NCBI GenBank assembly: GCA_021824145.1
Contig: JAKALM010000003.1
Span: forward strand, 1-64,000
Direction: 5' to 3'
Source of the DNA: Bacteroidota bacterium
GTDB taxonomy: Bacteria > Bacteroidota > Ignavibacteria > Ignavibacteriales > Ignavibacteriaceae
Length of the DNA stretch: 64,000 bases
The number at the start of each line of letters is the position of its first letter. Position 1 is the first letter of the stretch. This document shows, in pieces, positions 55,102 to 63,741 of the stretch. The notes beneath the pieces were generated by a model. The model was not told the origin of the DNA. It made no database searches and was given only the letters and a program-made list of their open reading frames with translations. Made by a program: the position numbers and the translations under genes.

Positions 55102-55404
55102 ATGAAATCTAGAATCATGTCATTATTCGTTTTAGTTGCTTTTGTATTTACACTTGCTATTGGTGCTTCTTTTGCACAAGATAAACCACAAGCAAAAGAA
55201 AAAACCAAAAAAGTTGAGAAAAAAGAACATGTAATGAAACACGAAAAAGTTGAAAAGAAAGCTGAAAAAAAAGCTGAAAAGAAAGTTGCTAAGAAAGAAG
55301 CAAAGACTGAAAAGAAAGAAGCAAAAGTAGAAAAGAAAGCTACCAAGAAGGTAACAAAAAAAGCAGCTAAGAAAATGGAAAAGAAAGAAACTGAAAAGAA
55401 GTAA
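55102..55404 (+). CDS. Small secreted lysine-rich repeat protein
   Basis: 100 residues. A signal peptide (1-25, ending ASFAQ) is followed by 75 residues built almost entirely of K, E, A, V and T in AEKK, AKKE and VEKK repeats. The mature protein should be strongly basic and helical or disordered. It recalls the AKK tails of histone-like proteins but is exported. A TATGTTTG -7-type box lies at 55023-55030, and GAGG precedes the ATG. A terminator follows. No function can be assigned. Confidence 0.7.
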   Translation: MKSRIMSLFVLVAFVFTLAIGASFAQDKPQAKEKTKKVEKKEHVMKHEKVEKKAEKKAEKKVAKKEAKTEKKEAKVEKKATKKVTKKAAKKMEKKETEKK

Positions 55405-55426
55405 TCTTTTTTAATAGAGGGTTCTT

Positions 55427-55457
55427 AAAAAGGAGAGTTTCATGACTCTCCTTTTTT
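55427..55457 (+). terminator. Rho-independent terminator after the lysine-rich gene
   Basis: AAAAAGGAGAGT (55427-55438), loop TTCATG, and ACTCTCC followed by six T form a perfect stem. The T-run ends only 15 bases before the response-regulator start codon. Confidence 0.92.
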
Positions 55458-55472
55458 ATTTATATTTCTCTC

Positions 55473-56147
55473 ATGAGAATATTAATTGTAGAAGATGAAA
55501 AAAAGGTAGCCTCCTTTATCAAAAAAGGCCTTGAAGAGGAATATTTTGCGGTCGATATAGCTTATGACGGAAAAGAAGGTCTTAAGCTGATTACTTCCGA
55601 AGAATATGATGTTATTATAATGGATATTATGCTTCCATATTTAGATGGAATTTCTTTAATAAAAGAAATTAGGAATAGGAATATTCTTACTCCAGTTTTA
55701 ATGTTAACTGTAAAAGATAGCTTAAATGATAAAGTAGAAGGATTAAATTCTGGTGCAGATGATTATTTGACAAAACCATTTGCATTTGAAGAATTATTAG
55801 CAAGATTAAGAGCGTTGCTGAGGAGAAATGAAAAATCAAAGACCTCAATCTTAAAAGTTGGAGATTTAGTTTTAGATCTACAGTCGCATAAAGTATTAAG
55901 AAATAACCAGGAAATTATTTTAACTCCGAAAGAATATTCAATTCTTGAATACTTAATGAGAAATTCTAACAAAGTAATTTCCCGAACAAAACTTATTGAA
56001 CATGTTTATGATTATCATTTTGATACCGAAACGAATATTATTGATGTTTATATAAATAAGGTTAGGACAAAAATTGATAATAATTTCGATAAACCGCTAA
56101 TTCACACAATTCGTGGAATTGGATATATATTAAAGGAAAGTGATTAA
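55473..56147 (+). CDS. OmpR/PhoB-family response regulator
   Basis: 224 residues. The receiver domain (1-115) has the acidic pair E7-D8, phospho-acceptor D51 (IIMDIMLP) and the switch lysine in LTKPFAF. A winged-helix DNA-binding domain (about 128-222) has LTPKEYSILEYLMRN and the final IRGIGYIL. The operon with a histidine kinase 18 bases downstream is of the CusR/CusS or ArlR-like type; the signal is unknown. Confidence 0.94.
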   Translation: MRILIVEDEKKVASFIKKGLEEEYFAVDIAYDGKEGLKLITSEEYDVIIMDIMLPYLDGISLIKEIRNRNILTPVLMLTVKDSLNDKVEGLNSGADDYLTKPFAFEELLARLRALLRRNEKSKTSILKVGDLVLDLQSHKVLRNNQEIILTPKEYSILEYLMRNSNKVISRTKLIEHVYDYHFDTETNIIDVYINKVRTKIDNNFDKPLIHTIRGIGYILKESD

Positions 56148-56164
56148 TTTTTAATTTTGATTTT

Positions 56165-57595
56165 ATGTTTCAAAAATTTAAAAATTTCTTTTCGTCAACA
56201 AGATTTAAAGCCACACTTTGGTATTCAACGTTATTTTTGATTTTGGAATTGCTTTTAGGAGTACTGATATACATTTACCTTTACAACACTTTGATGGATA
56301 ATTTAGATTTAGCGCTTAAAACTCAAGCTAAAGGTATTTTAAGATTAGTTTCTGAAAAGCATATGGATATTGATCACTTTGTTCCGGATTCAATTTATAC
56401 AGATCCGGAGGATTTAGTTTGGGATGTAATTTACAACGAAGTAGCGTTCAACCTTAGAAATAATTATATCCAAATTAATTCCAAGAATAAAATAGTTTTT
56501 AGAAGTGCAAATTTAAATGAGGACACTCTATTCTTTCCGCAAAGAAAGGCACCGATAAATCTATTCTACTTTACTGACACAACACTTTCTCAAAAGCCGA
56601 TAAGATGTGTAAAATTAAATTCAAATTATTATTCAATCTTTGTTGCATTTCCAATTCAACATATTACGCAAACATTAAACAGCCTTATTCATATTTTCAT
56701 ACTATTAGCGCCAATATTCTTCCTAGTGTCTATTATAGGCGGCGCCGCAATATCTGCGAAATCATTATCTCGAATTGATGCCATCATTAGAAAAACAGAA
56801 GAGATTACTGCGCTAAATTTGGACGAAAAAATCGGTGGTGAAAAATATAGTGATGAATATGGCAGACTTGTAAAAAAAATGAATGAAATGATTAGCAGAA
56901 TAAAAACTTCAATTGATTACATGAATCAATTTTCAATTTCTGCCGCACACGAACTTAAAACTCCCTTAACAATTTTAAGAGGCGAAACTGAAATTGCTTT
57001 GAAATCCCCTAAGACTCCTGCTGAATATATCGAAGTTTTGCAAAGTAATTATGAAGAAACTATAAGATTAACAAAAATTATTGACAACTTATTTTTTATT
57101 TCTAAAATTGATCATTCTTTAATAGATATTAAAAAAGAAAAAATAGCACTTGATGATTTTCTTAAAGGTATTGGTGAAAGTTTAAGAATTTTAGGTGCGG
57201 AAAAAAATATTAAAATTGAAGTTAACTCCAATACAAATTCATTTGTAGAGATAGACAAAGAATTAATGAATCAGGCTCTAACCAATTTAATCGATAATGC
57301 CATTAAATATGGTGAAGAAAATAATATTGTTTGGATTAAAGGTGAAAACTGCGATACTGATAAAATCAAAATAAGTGTTGTAAATAAAGGGGAAGGAATT
57401 CCCTCAGGGTCTCTTCCAAAAATATTCGATCGTTTTTATAGAGTTGAATCTTCTAGAAATAGGAAAACTGGAGGCGTTGGGCTTGGTTTGTCGGTTGTAA
57501 AAGCTATTGTAAATTGGCATGATGCAGAAATATATGCAGCTTCAATTCCCAATGAGCATACTGAATTTAGTATTTTGTTGCCCAGAGTTAATTAG
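56165..57595 (+). CDS. Membrane sensor histidine kinase
   Basis: 476 residues. Two transmembrane helices (about 18-41 and 174-198) flank a periplasmic sensor domain of about 130 residues, followed by HAMP (about 198-250). The phospho-acceptor is H262 in SAAHELKTPLTIL, then the N box NLIDNAIKYGE and the G box GGVGLGLSVV. It should phosphorylate the adjacent response regulator. The stop lies 16 bases from the convergent protease gene. Confidence 0.93.
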   Translation: MFQKFKNFFSSTRFKATLWYSTLFLILELLLGVLIYIYLYNTLMDNLDLALKTQAKGILRLVSEKHMDIDHFVPDSIYTDPEDLVWDVIYNEVAFNLRNNYIQINSKNKIVFRSANLNEDTLFFPQRKAPINLFYFTDTTLSQKPIRCVKLNSNYYSIFVAFPIQHITQTLNSLIHIFILLAPIFFLVSIIGGAAISAKSLSRIDAIIRKTEEITALNLDEKIGGEKYSDEYGRLVKKMNEMISRIKTSIDYMNQFSISAAHELKTPLTILRGETEIALKSPKTPAEYIEVLQSNYEETIRLTKIIDNLFFISKIDHSLIDIKKEKIALDDFLKGIGESLRILGAEKNIKIEVNSNTNSFVEIDKELMNQALTNLIDNAIKYGEENNIVWIKGENCDTDKIKISVVNKGEGIPSGSLPKIFDRFYRVESSRNRKTGGVGLGLSVVKAIVNWHDAEIYAASIPNEHTEFSILLPRVN

Positions 57596-57611
57596 TCTTC
57601 TTATTTTTTAT

Positions 57612-58658
57612 TCAATTCTTATAAATATTAAAATAATATCCATTTTTAATAAAGAATTCTTTATTCTTCATTAAAAAATCTACTATTGATTCCATCGGAA
57701 TAACTTTTGTAATTCCATATCTCAAAAGCTTTTGTTGTTTTACAAACATATCACCTTTATAAGGGACTAATGGATTATATTTTATCGATTCTTCAACAGG
57801 TGCAGGTTCTAAAATATTTTCATTTTCTTCAGGCACCCATTCTATTATCCCCACTAATTCAAAATTCGGAATTCCGTTTTTAACTGCTAGAACTAGTCCG
57901 CCGCTGTAACCTCTATTTACTACTGCATCAATAAAGAAGGAACCAGTGCGATCATAATTGGGACTGCTAACTATTGCACTCGAAATCATTTTATAATTTA
58001 AAGGGAATCCAAATACATAAACAAAATTTCCCCATGATAGATCTTTAGCTTTTCCGAAAGGATAATTAAAAACGTGGAATAGTCTTTCAAATTTTGAATT
58101 ATAATTATTTCCAATAATTGTAATATCTAAAGATTTATCAGACAAAATTTCCTTAACTTCACTTCCTTCTGGAAAACCAGCTACATAAATAAACCTTCTG
58201 CTCATAAAAGCAATGCTTTGTACGTTATCTGAAAATGTACCCTGTTTTTCAGAAAAATATGAAACTATTGTATCCGGAAAATCAATCACATGAGCACATG
58301 TTAAAAGTGCTACTGTACCATTCGAGCTGTATATTAATGTACTTGTTCCTGAACTTGCTTTATCCAAATAAGTAGTTTTTATAGATTGATTTTTAATTAC
58401 ATCATCATTTAAATCTTTTAATTTTATTTTACTGTTTTCATCAAATATATATGCCTTATAAAAGGCTAGGCTGTTTACTCGGTAAATTGTGTTGCTAATT
58501 CCTTCTAATTGTTCCGATCCATCATTATAAGGAAATTCACTATCATACTTCTTATCATTTGAAGAAGGTATGATATTTTTATATATAACAGAAGTACATG
58601 AATAATTAATAAAAATAAAAACTGATACCGCAACTTTCTTAAATGCCGAGTAATTCAT
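57612..58658 (-). CDS. Lipoprotein with trypsin-like serine protease fold
   Basis: 348 residues. A short lipoprotein signal ends at C21 (INYSC). A chymotrypsin-fold catalytic triad is recognisable: H123 in LLTCAHV, D178 in SLDITII, and S252 in GYSGG. No PDZ domain is seen; the region after 260 is a helical tail (SIVDFLMKNKEFF). It would be a membrane-anchored periplasmic or surface protease, unlike classic DegP. It is divergent from the hydrolase at 58803. Substrate unknown. Confidence 0.72.
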   Translation of the reverse strand: MNYSAFKKVAVSVFIFINYSCTSVIYKNIIPSSNDKKYDSEFPYNDGSEQLEGISNTIYRVNSLAFYKAYIFDENSKIKLKDLNDDVIKNQSIKTTYLDKASSGTSTLIYSSNGTVALLTCAHVIDFPDTIVSYFSEKQGTFSDNVQSIAFMSRRFIYVAGFPEGSEVKEILSDKSLDITIIGNNYNSKFERLFHVFNYPFGKAKDLSWGNFVYVFGFPLNYKMISSAIVSSPNYDRTGSFFIDAVVNRGYSGGLVLAVKNGIPNFELVGIIEWVPEENENILEPAPVEESIKYNPLVPYKGDMFVKQQKLLRYGITKVIPMESIVDFLMKNKEFFIKNGYYFNIYKN

Positions 58659-58802
58659 GGTTTCACCTCATTTTTGAAAATGCTGTTTTTATTCGAAGAT
58701 AATTGGAAACCTTAATAATAACAATAAACTTTTTTTTGATTTTACACAAGAAATATTAAATGAACTTCTTAGTATATTATATAGAGCAAAGTTATAATTA
58801 AA

Positions 58803-59840
58803 ATGAAAAAATATATCTGGGAAATCATGTACAAAATAATACTTCTTTACATTTCTCTATTTATATCATCATCAAATTGTTTTGCAATTCCCAAAATAAA
58901 AATTCAAAACGAAATTAAATTAAAAGGCTTTGCTACTAGCACATTTCTAAATGAACAGGTATTAACTTTAAATTATGAGCCGGAAATAAGGATTGAAATA
59001 AATGCACCATCGATAGAAACATTTGATACTAGTAAAAAAGTAATGTTGATTTTTTACGCTCTCCCAAATATGAATACCATTGAAGAAACTATTGGTAAAC
59101 AATTTCAGAAAGGTATGGACTGGCATTACGATATCCAACACATTGGTGCGCAAGTCCGCTTTTTGAGAAACGAAATTAAAGATAGAAATATTGTTGTTGT
59201 TTATTTAGAAACCAAAGAATTGAGCTGGCCGTGGTGGAGAATGCGTCATCCTGGAGGCGACTTAGTAATCCGCAGCGTTATTGATTCGGTTAAAAATATA
59301 TTTGAAAAATTTAATCCGGATATAATTTTGGATGGGCATAGCGGGGGCGGAAGTTTTATCTTTGGATATTTAAATAGTGTTTCAAAAATTCCTAATCAAA
59401 TTAAAAGAATTGCTTTTCTTGATAGCGAGTATGATTATGCAGATAGCTTAAATCATGGCAATAAATTATTAAATTGGCTTAGCGCTAGTTCCGATCATTA
59501 TTTGTGCGCAATTGCTTACGATGACAGAGATGTTATTATTGATGGTAAAAAAATTGGAACACTTAATGGCGGCACATTTTATAGAACAATCCTAATGAAA
59601 AATTATTTATCTAAAAAATTAAATTTTGAAAATAATTCAGATTCTTTATTCGAAAGATTTTCTTCTTTAAATGGTAGAATAAAATTTTTTCTAAAATTAA
59701 ATCCCGACCATTTAATGTGGCATACACTTTTAGTTGAAAAGAATGGTTTTATCGAAAGCATAGTCTCGGGAACAAAATATGAAAATCTTGGTTATGAATT
59801 TTGGGGACCAAGAGCATATTCTCAGTTCATTCAGCCTTAG
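58803..59840 (+). CDS. Secreted alpha/beta-hydrolase-like protein
   Basis: 345 residues. A signal peptide (about 1-28, SSSNCFA) precedes a domain with the nucleophile elbow GHSGG (S180 within LDGHSGGGS), preceded by a hydrophobic strand. Possible acid and base residues follow in FLDSEYDY and DHLMWH. No specific family is recognised. An alternative start is the ATG at 58827. Its stop TAG directly abuts the convergent helicase stop. Esterase or peptidase activity is an inference. Confidence 0.68.
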   Translation: MKKYIWEIMYKIILLYISLFISSSNCFAIPKIKIQNEIKLKGFATSTFLNEQVLTLNYEPEIRIEINAPSIETFDTSKKVMLIFYALPNMNTIEETIGKQFQKGMDWHYDIQHIGAQVRFLRNEIKDRNIVVVYLETKELSWPWWRMRHPGGDLVIRSVIDSVKNIFEKFNPDIILDGHSGGGSFIFGYLNSVSKIPNQIKRIAFLDSEYDYADSLNHGNKLLNWLSASSDHYLCAIAYDDRDVIIDGKKIGTLNGGTFYRTILMKNYLSKKLNFENNSDSLFERFSSLNGRIKFFLKLNPDHLMWHTLLVEKNGFIESIVSGTKYENLGYEFWGPRAYSQFIQP

Positions 59841-61367
59841 TTATTTTGAGATTGATTCCAAAAGATCTTCAGGCGGATAAATACAATTCAATTTGTTACC
59901 TAAAAATTTTTCTATTGCCGGAATATTAAATGAATCATCTTCAGACGCAAAGCTGATTGATATTCCCTCAGCTCCAGCTCTACCCGTTCTGCCAATACGA
60001 TGGACATAATCTTCAGGATCTTCTGGAAGCGTATAATTAATAACATGACTTACATTTTCAACATGAATTCCGCGGCCTGCAACATCGGTTGCAACAAGCA
60101 CTCTAATATTTCCAGCTTTAAAATCATCTAAGGTTTTTAATCTTAACCTCTGGTCAACTTCACCAGAAATTAATTTACAACTAATTCCATATTTCGTCAG
60201 CATACCGTCAAGATTTTTTGCTTCATCTCTTCTGTTGGTAAAGACGATAATTCGCTCCAAATTTTGTTTTGTTATTATATTAAAAAGAAGTGAAAATTTT
60301 TCTTCATTTGAAGTAATGTAAACGATTTGTTCAATATTTTCACCAGCAGTTTTTTCAGGATCTATTTCAACATTTATTGCATCTTTTGTCCAGCTTGAAG
60401 ATAATCTTTTTACTTGACTGCTTAAAGTTGCACTAAACAAAAGTGTTTGCCGTTTAATTTTTGGCGGCGTGCTATGAATAATTTTTCTTACGTCTGGTAT
60501 AAATCCCATATCCAACATTCTATCGGCTTCATCAATTACTAATATTTCAACATTTCCAAGATAAATATCTTTCTTCTGCATAAAATCAATTAATCTTCCC
60601 GGGGTTGCTACAATTATATCAACTGGACTTCTTTTCAATTTAATTCTTTGTTTATTGTAATCCATCCCTCCAAATATTTCCACAATATTTATTCTAATAT
60701 ATTTAGATAACAACTTTGCATCATTAGCAATTTGGATTACAAGTTCTCTCGTAGGAGCTAATATCAATGCTTTTGGAACGCCTGGTTTTTTTGAAGAAGA
60801 AGTTTTTTCTTTTAAAATACTATTTAGAATTGTAATTAAGAAAGCTGCTGTTTTCCCTGTGCCGGTTTGCGCTCGTCCTGTTGCATCTTTACCTGCCAAT
60901 GTAGATGTTAAAATTTCTTTTTGAATCGGAGTGCAATATTGGAAACCTAAATCAGCAATAGCATGCATTATTTCCTTCGGTAAATTTAAATCATGAAATC
61001 TAGTTTTACCTTCTTGAACTTCAACTTGAAATTTTGAAATATCCCAATCATCAACAGGCTTCTGTTCTTTTCTTATTCTATTTTTATCTTGAAGATCGGC
61101 AGGTTTTTCTTTAATAAAGTTTTTTTTACGCTGAACCGGTTTTTCTGCTGACTGGATTTTTTTTACTGATAAGTTATCATTTTTTTTGTTTGCATTGCTT
61201 CGATAATTTTTATTTATCGGCTTTCTTTTTTTATCCTCATTATTATTTACTGAAGGAGTTTGCTCTTTAGTAATCTGGCCGATTGAAGCTTTTGTAATAT
61301 TCTTTTTTCTATCTGAAGATAACTTTTTTATCTTTTCTTTTACGTAACTAAATAATTTCTTTACCAA
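59841..61367 (-). CDS. DEAD-box RNA helicase with basic N-terminal extension
   Basis: 508 residues. A lysine-rich, probably disordered extension (1-120) precedes the helicase core. The Q motif is GFQYCTPIQKEIL, motif I AQTGTGKT (166-173), motif II LVIDEADRM and motif VI HRIGRTGRAG. It unwinds RNA in ribosome assembly or decay. The RhlE/CsdA-like core is clear, but the specific subfamily is not. N-terminal rather than C-terminal basic extension is less common. Confidence 0.92.
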   Translation of the reverse strand: MVKKLFSYVKEKIKKLSSDRKKNITKASIGQITKEQTPSVNNNEDKKRKPINKNYRSNANKKNDNLSVKKIQSAEKPVQRKKNFIKEKPADLQDKNRIRKEQKPVDDWDISKFQVEVQEGKTRFHDLNLPKEIMHAIADLGFQYCTPIQKEILTSTLAGKDATGRAQTGTGKTAAFLITILNSILKEKTSSSKKPGVPKALILAPTRELVIQIANDAKLLSKYIRINIVEIFGGMDYNKQRIKLKRSPVDIIVATPGRLIDFMQKKDIYLGNVEILVIDEADRMLDMGFIPDVRKIIHSTPPKIKRQTLLFSATLSSQVKRLSSSWTKDAINVEIDPEKTAGENIEQIVYITSNEEKFSLLFNIITKQNLERIIVFTNRRDEAKNLDGMLTKYGISCKLISGEVDQRLRLKTLDDFKAGNIRVLVATDVAGRGIHVENVSHVINYTLPEDPEDYVHRIGRTGRAGAEGISISFASEDDSFNIPAIEKFLGNKLNCIYPPEDLLESISK

Positions 61368-61533
61368 AATATTCTTTCACAAATCCTTTTAAATTTAACG
61401 CAACAAATATAAGAAAAACTAATTTGTTATCGCTCTTAAAACTGTGAATTAAATCTCAGTATGTTTTAACAAATAATTTTCCAATTATTTAGTAAGTTAA
61501 ATTTTATTTATTCTAATTTTTTCAAGGTTCATT

Positions 61534-62649
61534 ATGAAGATAAAATTCTTATCCTCAATTATTTTATTCATCGTTATTCTCTCTGGATTTGAAACAGCCG
61601 AATACCAAACAAATCTCAATTTAACTGCTGCACAAATAAAAGCAGCTTCACTTAAACTTGATTCTCTTGTTTATTCAAAAATGGGGAAAAATTTCCCCGG
61701 CTTTGCTGTATTGGTTGTTAAAGCTGGAAAGAAAATTTATAACAAAGGATTTGGTTTTGAAAATTTGCAAAGTAAACAAAAAATTACTCCAAACACGAAC
61801 TTTTACCTAGCATCCGTTTCAAAAGAATTTACTGCAATGGCAATAATGATTTTACATGACCGCGGCAAATTAAATTTTGATGACAAAATTCAAAAATATT
61901 TACCAAGTTTCCCTTCTTACGGAAAAGATGTAACCATAAGAGAGCTTTTAACTCATACATCCGGAATTCCAGATTATTATTCATTGCTTGGTTATGGTCA
62001 TAATTTTTCTGGAATTACGAACAAAGATGTTTGGCAATTGCTGCTAAAACAAGACAGCCTGAATTTTCAACCTGGATCAAAATATGAGTACAGCAATTCT
62101 GGTTACGTTCTTTTATCAATGATTGTTGAAAGAATTTCACGGCAACCTTTCGCTATGTTCATGAAAAAAAATATTTTTGAAAAACTAAGAATGAATAACA
62201 CATTAGTTTGCACGCCGAATAACTACTTCAAAATTTCCAATAGAGCAACCGGTTACATAAAAGATAGTACTGGAAATTATGTTAAAGACGACTACAATCA
62301 ATTTACAACAGGTGCAGGCGGAATATTTTCTAACATCAATGATTTGTATAAATGGGATCAAAGTTTATATACCTCAAAACTTGTTAAGAAATCAACCTTA
62401 CAAGAAGCATTTACAAAACAAAAATTAAATAATGAAAAAGATATTGATTATGGATTTGGATGGGTTATTGGAAGCTTTGAGGATGGAAAGCTAAAAGGTT
62501 TTAAGTATTTATATCATACCGGAGCACTTGACGGTTTTAGAAATTTGATTTTTAGAATCCCCGAATTACATTTTAGCTACATAGTTCTTTCCAACTCCGG
62601 CGAAGATTTGGCGAATCCCGAAACTATTACAAAATTGTTTTTCAATTAA
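61534..62649 (+). CDS. Serine beta-lactamase-fold hydrolase (class C/esterase family)
   Basis: 371 residues with a signal peptide (about 1-21). The three motifs of the penicillin-binding fold are SVSK (S94, K97), YSN (186-188) and HTG (328-330). Most such proteins in this phylum are esterases or D-aminopeptidases and not antibiotic-resistance enzymes. It stands alone, divergent from the helicase gene. Confidence 0.88.
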   Translation: MKIKFLSSIILFIVILSGFETAEYQTNLNLTAAQIKAASLKLDSLVYSKMGKNFPGFAVLVVKAGKKIYNKGFGFENLQSKQKITPNTNFYLASVSKEFTAMAIMILHDRGKLNFDDKIQKYLPSFPSYGKDVTIRELLTHTSGIPDYYSLLGYGHNFSGITNKDVWQLLLKQDSLNFQPGSKYEYSNSGYVLLSMIVERISRQPFAMFMKKNIFEKLRMNNTLVCTPNNYFKISNRATGYIKDSTGNYVKDDYNQFTTGAGGIFSNINDLYKWDQSLYTSKLVKKSTLQEAFTKQKLNNEKDIDYGFGWVIGSFEDGKLKGFKYLYHTGALDGFRNLIFRIPELHFSYIVLSNSGEDLANPETITKLFFN

Positions 62650-62672
62650 TCAAATCAACATTACATTTTATA

Positions 62673-62724
62673 AATGGAATATTAAAATCTGAAATTAAAT
62701 ATTTCTGATTTACAATATTCCATT
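62673..62724. repeat. Large near-perfect hairpin
   Basis: Outer arms AATGGAATATT (62673-62683) and AATATTCCATT (62714-62724) pair perfectly. Inner arms AAATCTGAAAT (62685-62695) and ATTTCTGATTT (62701-62711) pair with one mismatch. The loop is 5 bases. It lies between convergent genes. With no T-run it may be a bidirectional processing hairpin or a miniature repeat. Confidence 0.75.
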
Positions 62725-62761
62725 CGTAATTATTTATAATAAATTTGGAAAAGATTGCCAG

Positions 62762-63547
62762 CTAATTTGCTTTTAACCTCTTAAGCATTCCTTCTGCATT
62801 TGCATCTTGGGGGTTTATCTTTAATGCTTTTTCAAGATTCTGAATTGCTGAATCTTTATCGCCTTTAATCAAATATGCTTCTCCAAGTGCGTCATAAATA
62901 TTTGATGAGTTAGGATAAGTTTCATTATTCAATTTAAGTATGGCAATAGCATAGTCGGTCATATTATTTCTTAAAAGTCTGAATGCTAGAAAATTAATTT
63001 TATCCTCATCAAAATCATATTTGTCTTTTTGTGTCTTATATAATTCATGATATTGTGCCGCAGCAGAATCAATTCCTTTTTCAAAAATTGTTGCAAGTAG
63101 CGTATCTGCTAAAGATAATTTCGGCTCTTCCACACTCATCAGTTCTGTTTCAAAAATTAAAGTTGCATTTGGTGGAATTACATTTCCTGCTCCTTGTTCT
63201 CCATATCCAAGCTGCGGAGGAATTATCAACTTAAATTTATCTCCAACATGCATTAGGGCTATTCCTTCATCCCAGCCTTTAATTACTTGGCTTTTACCTA
63301 GGACAAATTTAAATGGTTTGCCTCTTTTATAAGAGTTATCAAATTCTTTTCCGTCTGAAAGTGTGCCAATATAATTAACAGCAACTTCTTTCCCATCTAC
63401 TGCTTGAATTCCATTTCCTTTTTGTAAAACTATATATTTTAATCCTGAAGAGGTAGTAACTGTATCTTGTGGAACTGGATCAGTCTGTGCAAAAGTAATT
63501 AGCGGAATTAAGATTAATGGTAACAAAACTAAAAGATTTATATTCAA
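62762..63547 (-). CDS. FKBP-type peptidyl-prolyl isomerase with TPR tail
   Basis: 261 residues. A signal peptide (about 1-20, TFAQT) precedes an FKBP domain (about 28-138). It has YIGTLSDGKEFDNSY, VIKGWDEGIALMHVGDK and PPQLGYGEQGAGNVIPPNA. A C-terminal part (about 150-261) has at least one clear TPR (IYDALGEAYLIKGDKDSAI). It should be a periplasmic folding factor. The FKBP-TPR order is familiar in eukaryotes but less usual here. Confidence 0.9.
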   Translation of the reverse strand: MNINLLVLLPLILIPLITFAQTDPVPQDTVTTSSGLKYIVLQKGNGIQAVDGKEVAVNYIGTLSDGKEFDNSYKRGKPFKFVLGKSQVIKGWDEGIALMHVGDKFKLIIPPQLGYGEQGAGNVIPPNATLIFETELMSVEEPKLSLADTLLATIFEKGIDSAAAQYHELYKTQKDKYDFDEDKINFLAFRLLRNNMTDYAIAILKLNNETYPNSSNIYDALGEAYLIKGDKDSAIQNLEKALKINPQDANAEGMLKRLKAN

Positions 63548-63741
63548 AATAATTCTCCTTAAAATTTAGATGCAAAGATAAAAAAAGCTCTTATAAACTG
63601 AACAGAAATTAAGATTTTTCGTCAAAACTCTATAAAAATTGAAAAGAATGTTATTCTTAATAGTGCATAATTCATCTAATTTCAATAAGTTTACTCAATG
63701 TTTTCCCATTAATTTTTCATTCTTATTAAGGTATAAAATAT

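Noticed and set aside
55056-55346. Minus-strand frame rich in serine and phenylalanine
   Set aside because: It is the antisense of the lysine-rich repeat gene, which has a signal peptide, a ribosome site and a terminator on the plus strand.
61402-61428. AACAAAT/ATTTGTT 7-bp inverted repeat upstream of the helicase gene
   Set aside because: Too short and AT-rich to distinguish from chance in this region.
61534-62649. Calling the beta-lactamase-fold protein an antibiotic-resistance gene
   Set aside because: The SxxK/YSN/HTG motifs are shared with many esterases and peptidases; nothing in the sequence or neighbourhood supports resistance.
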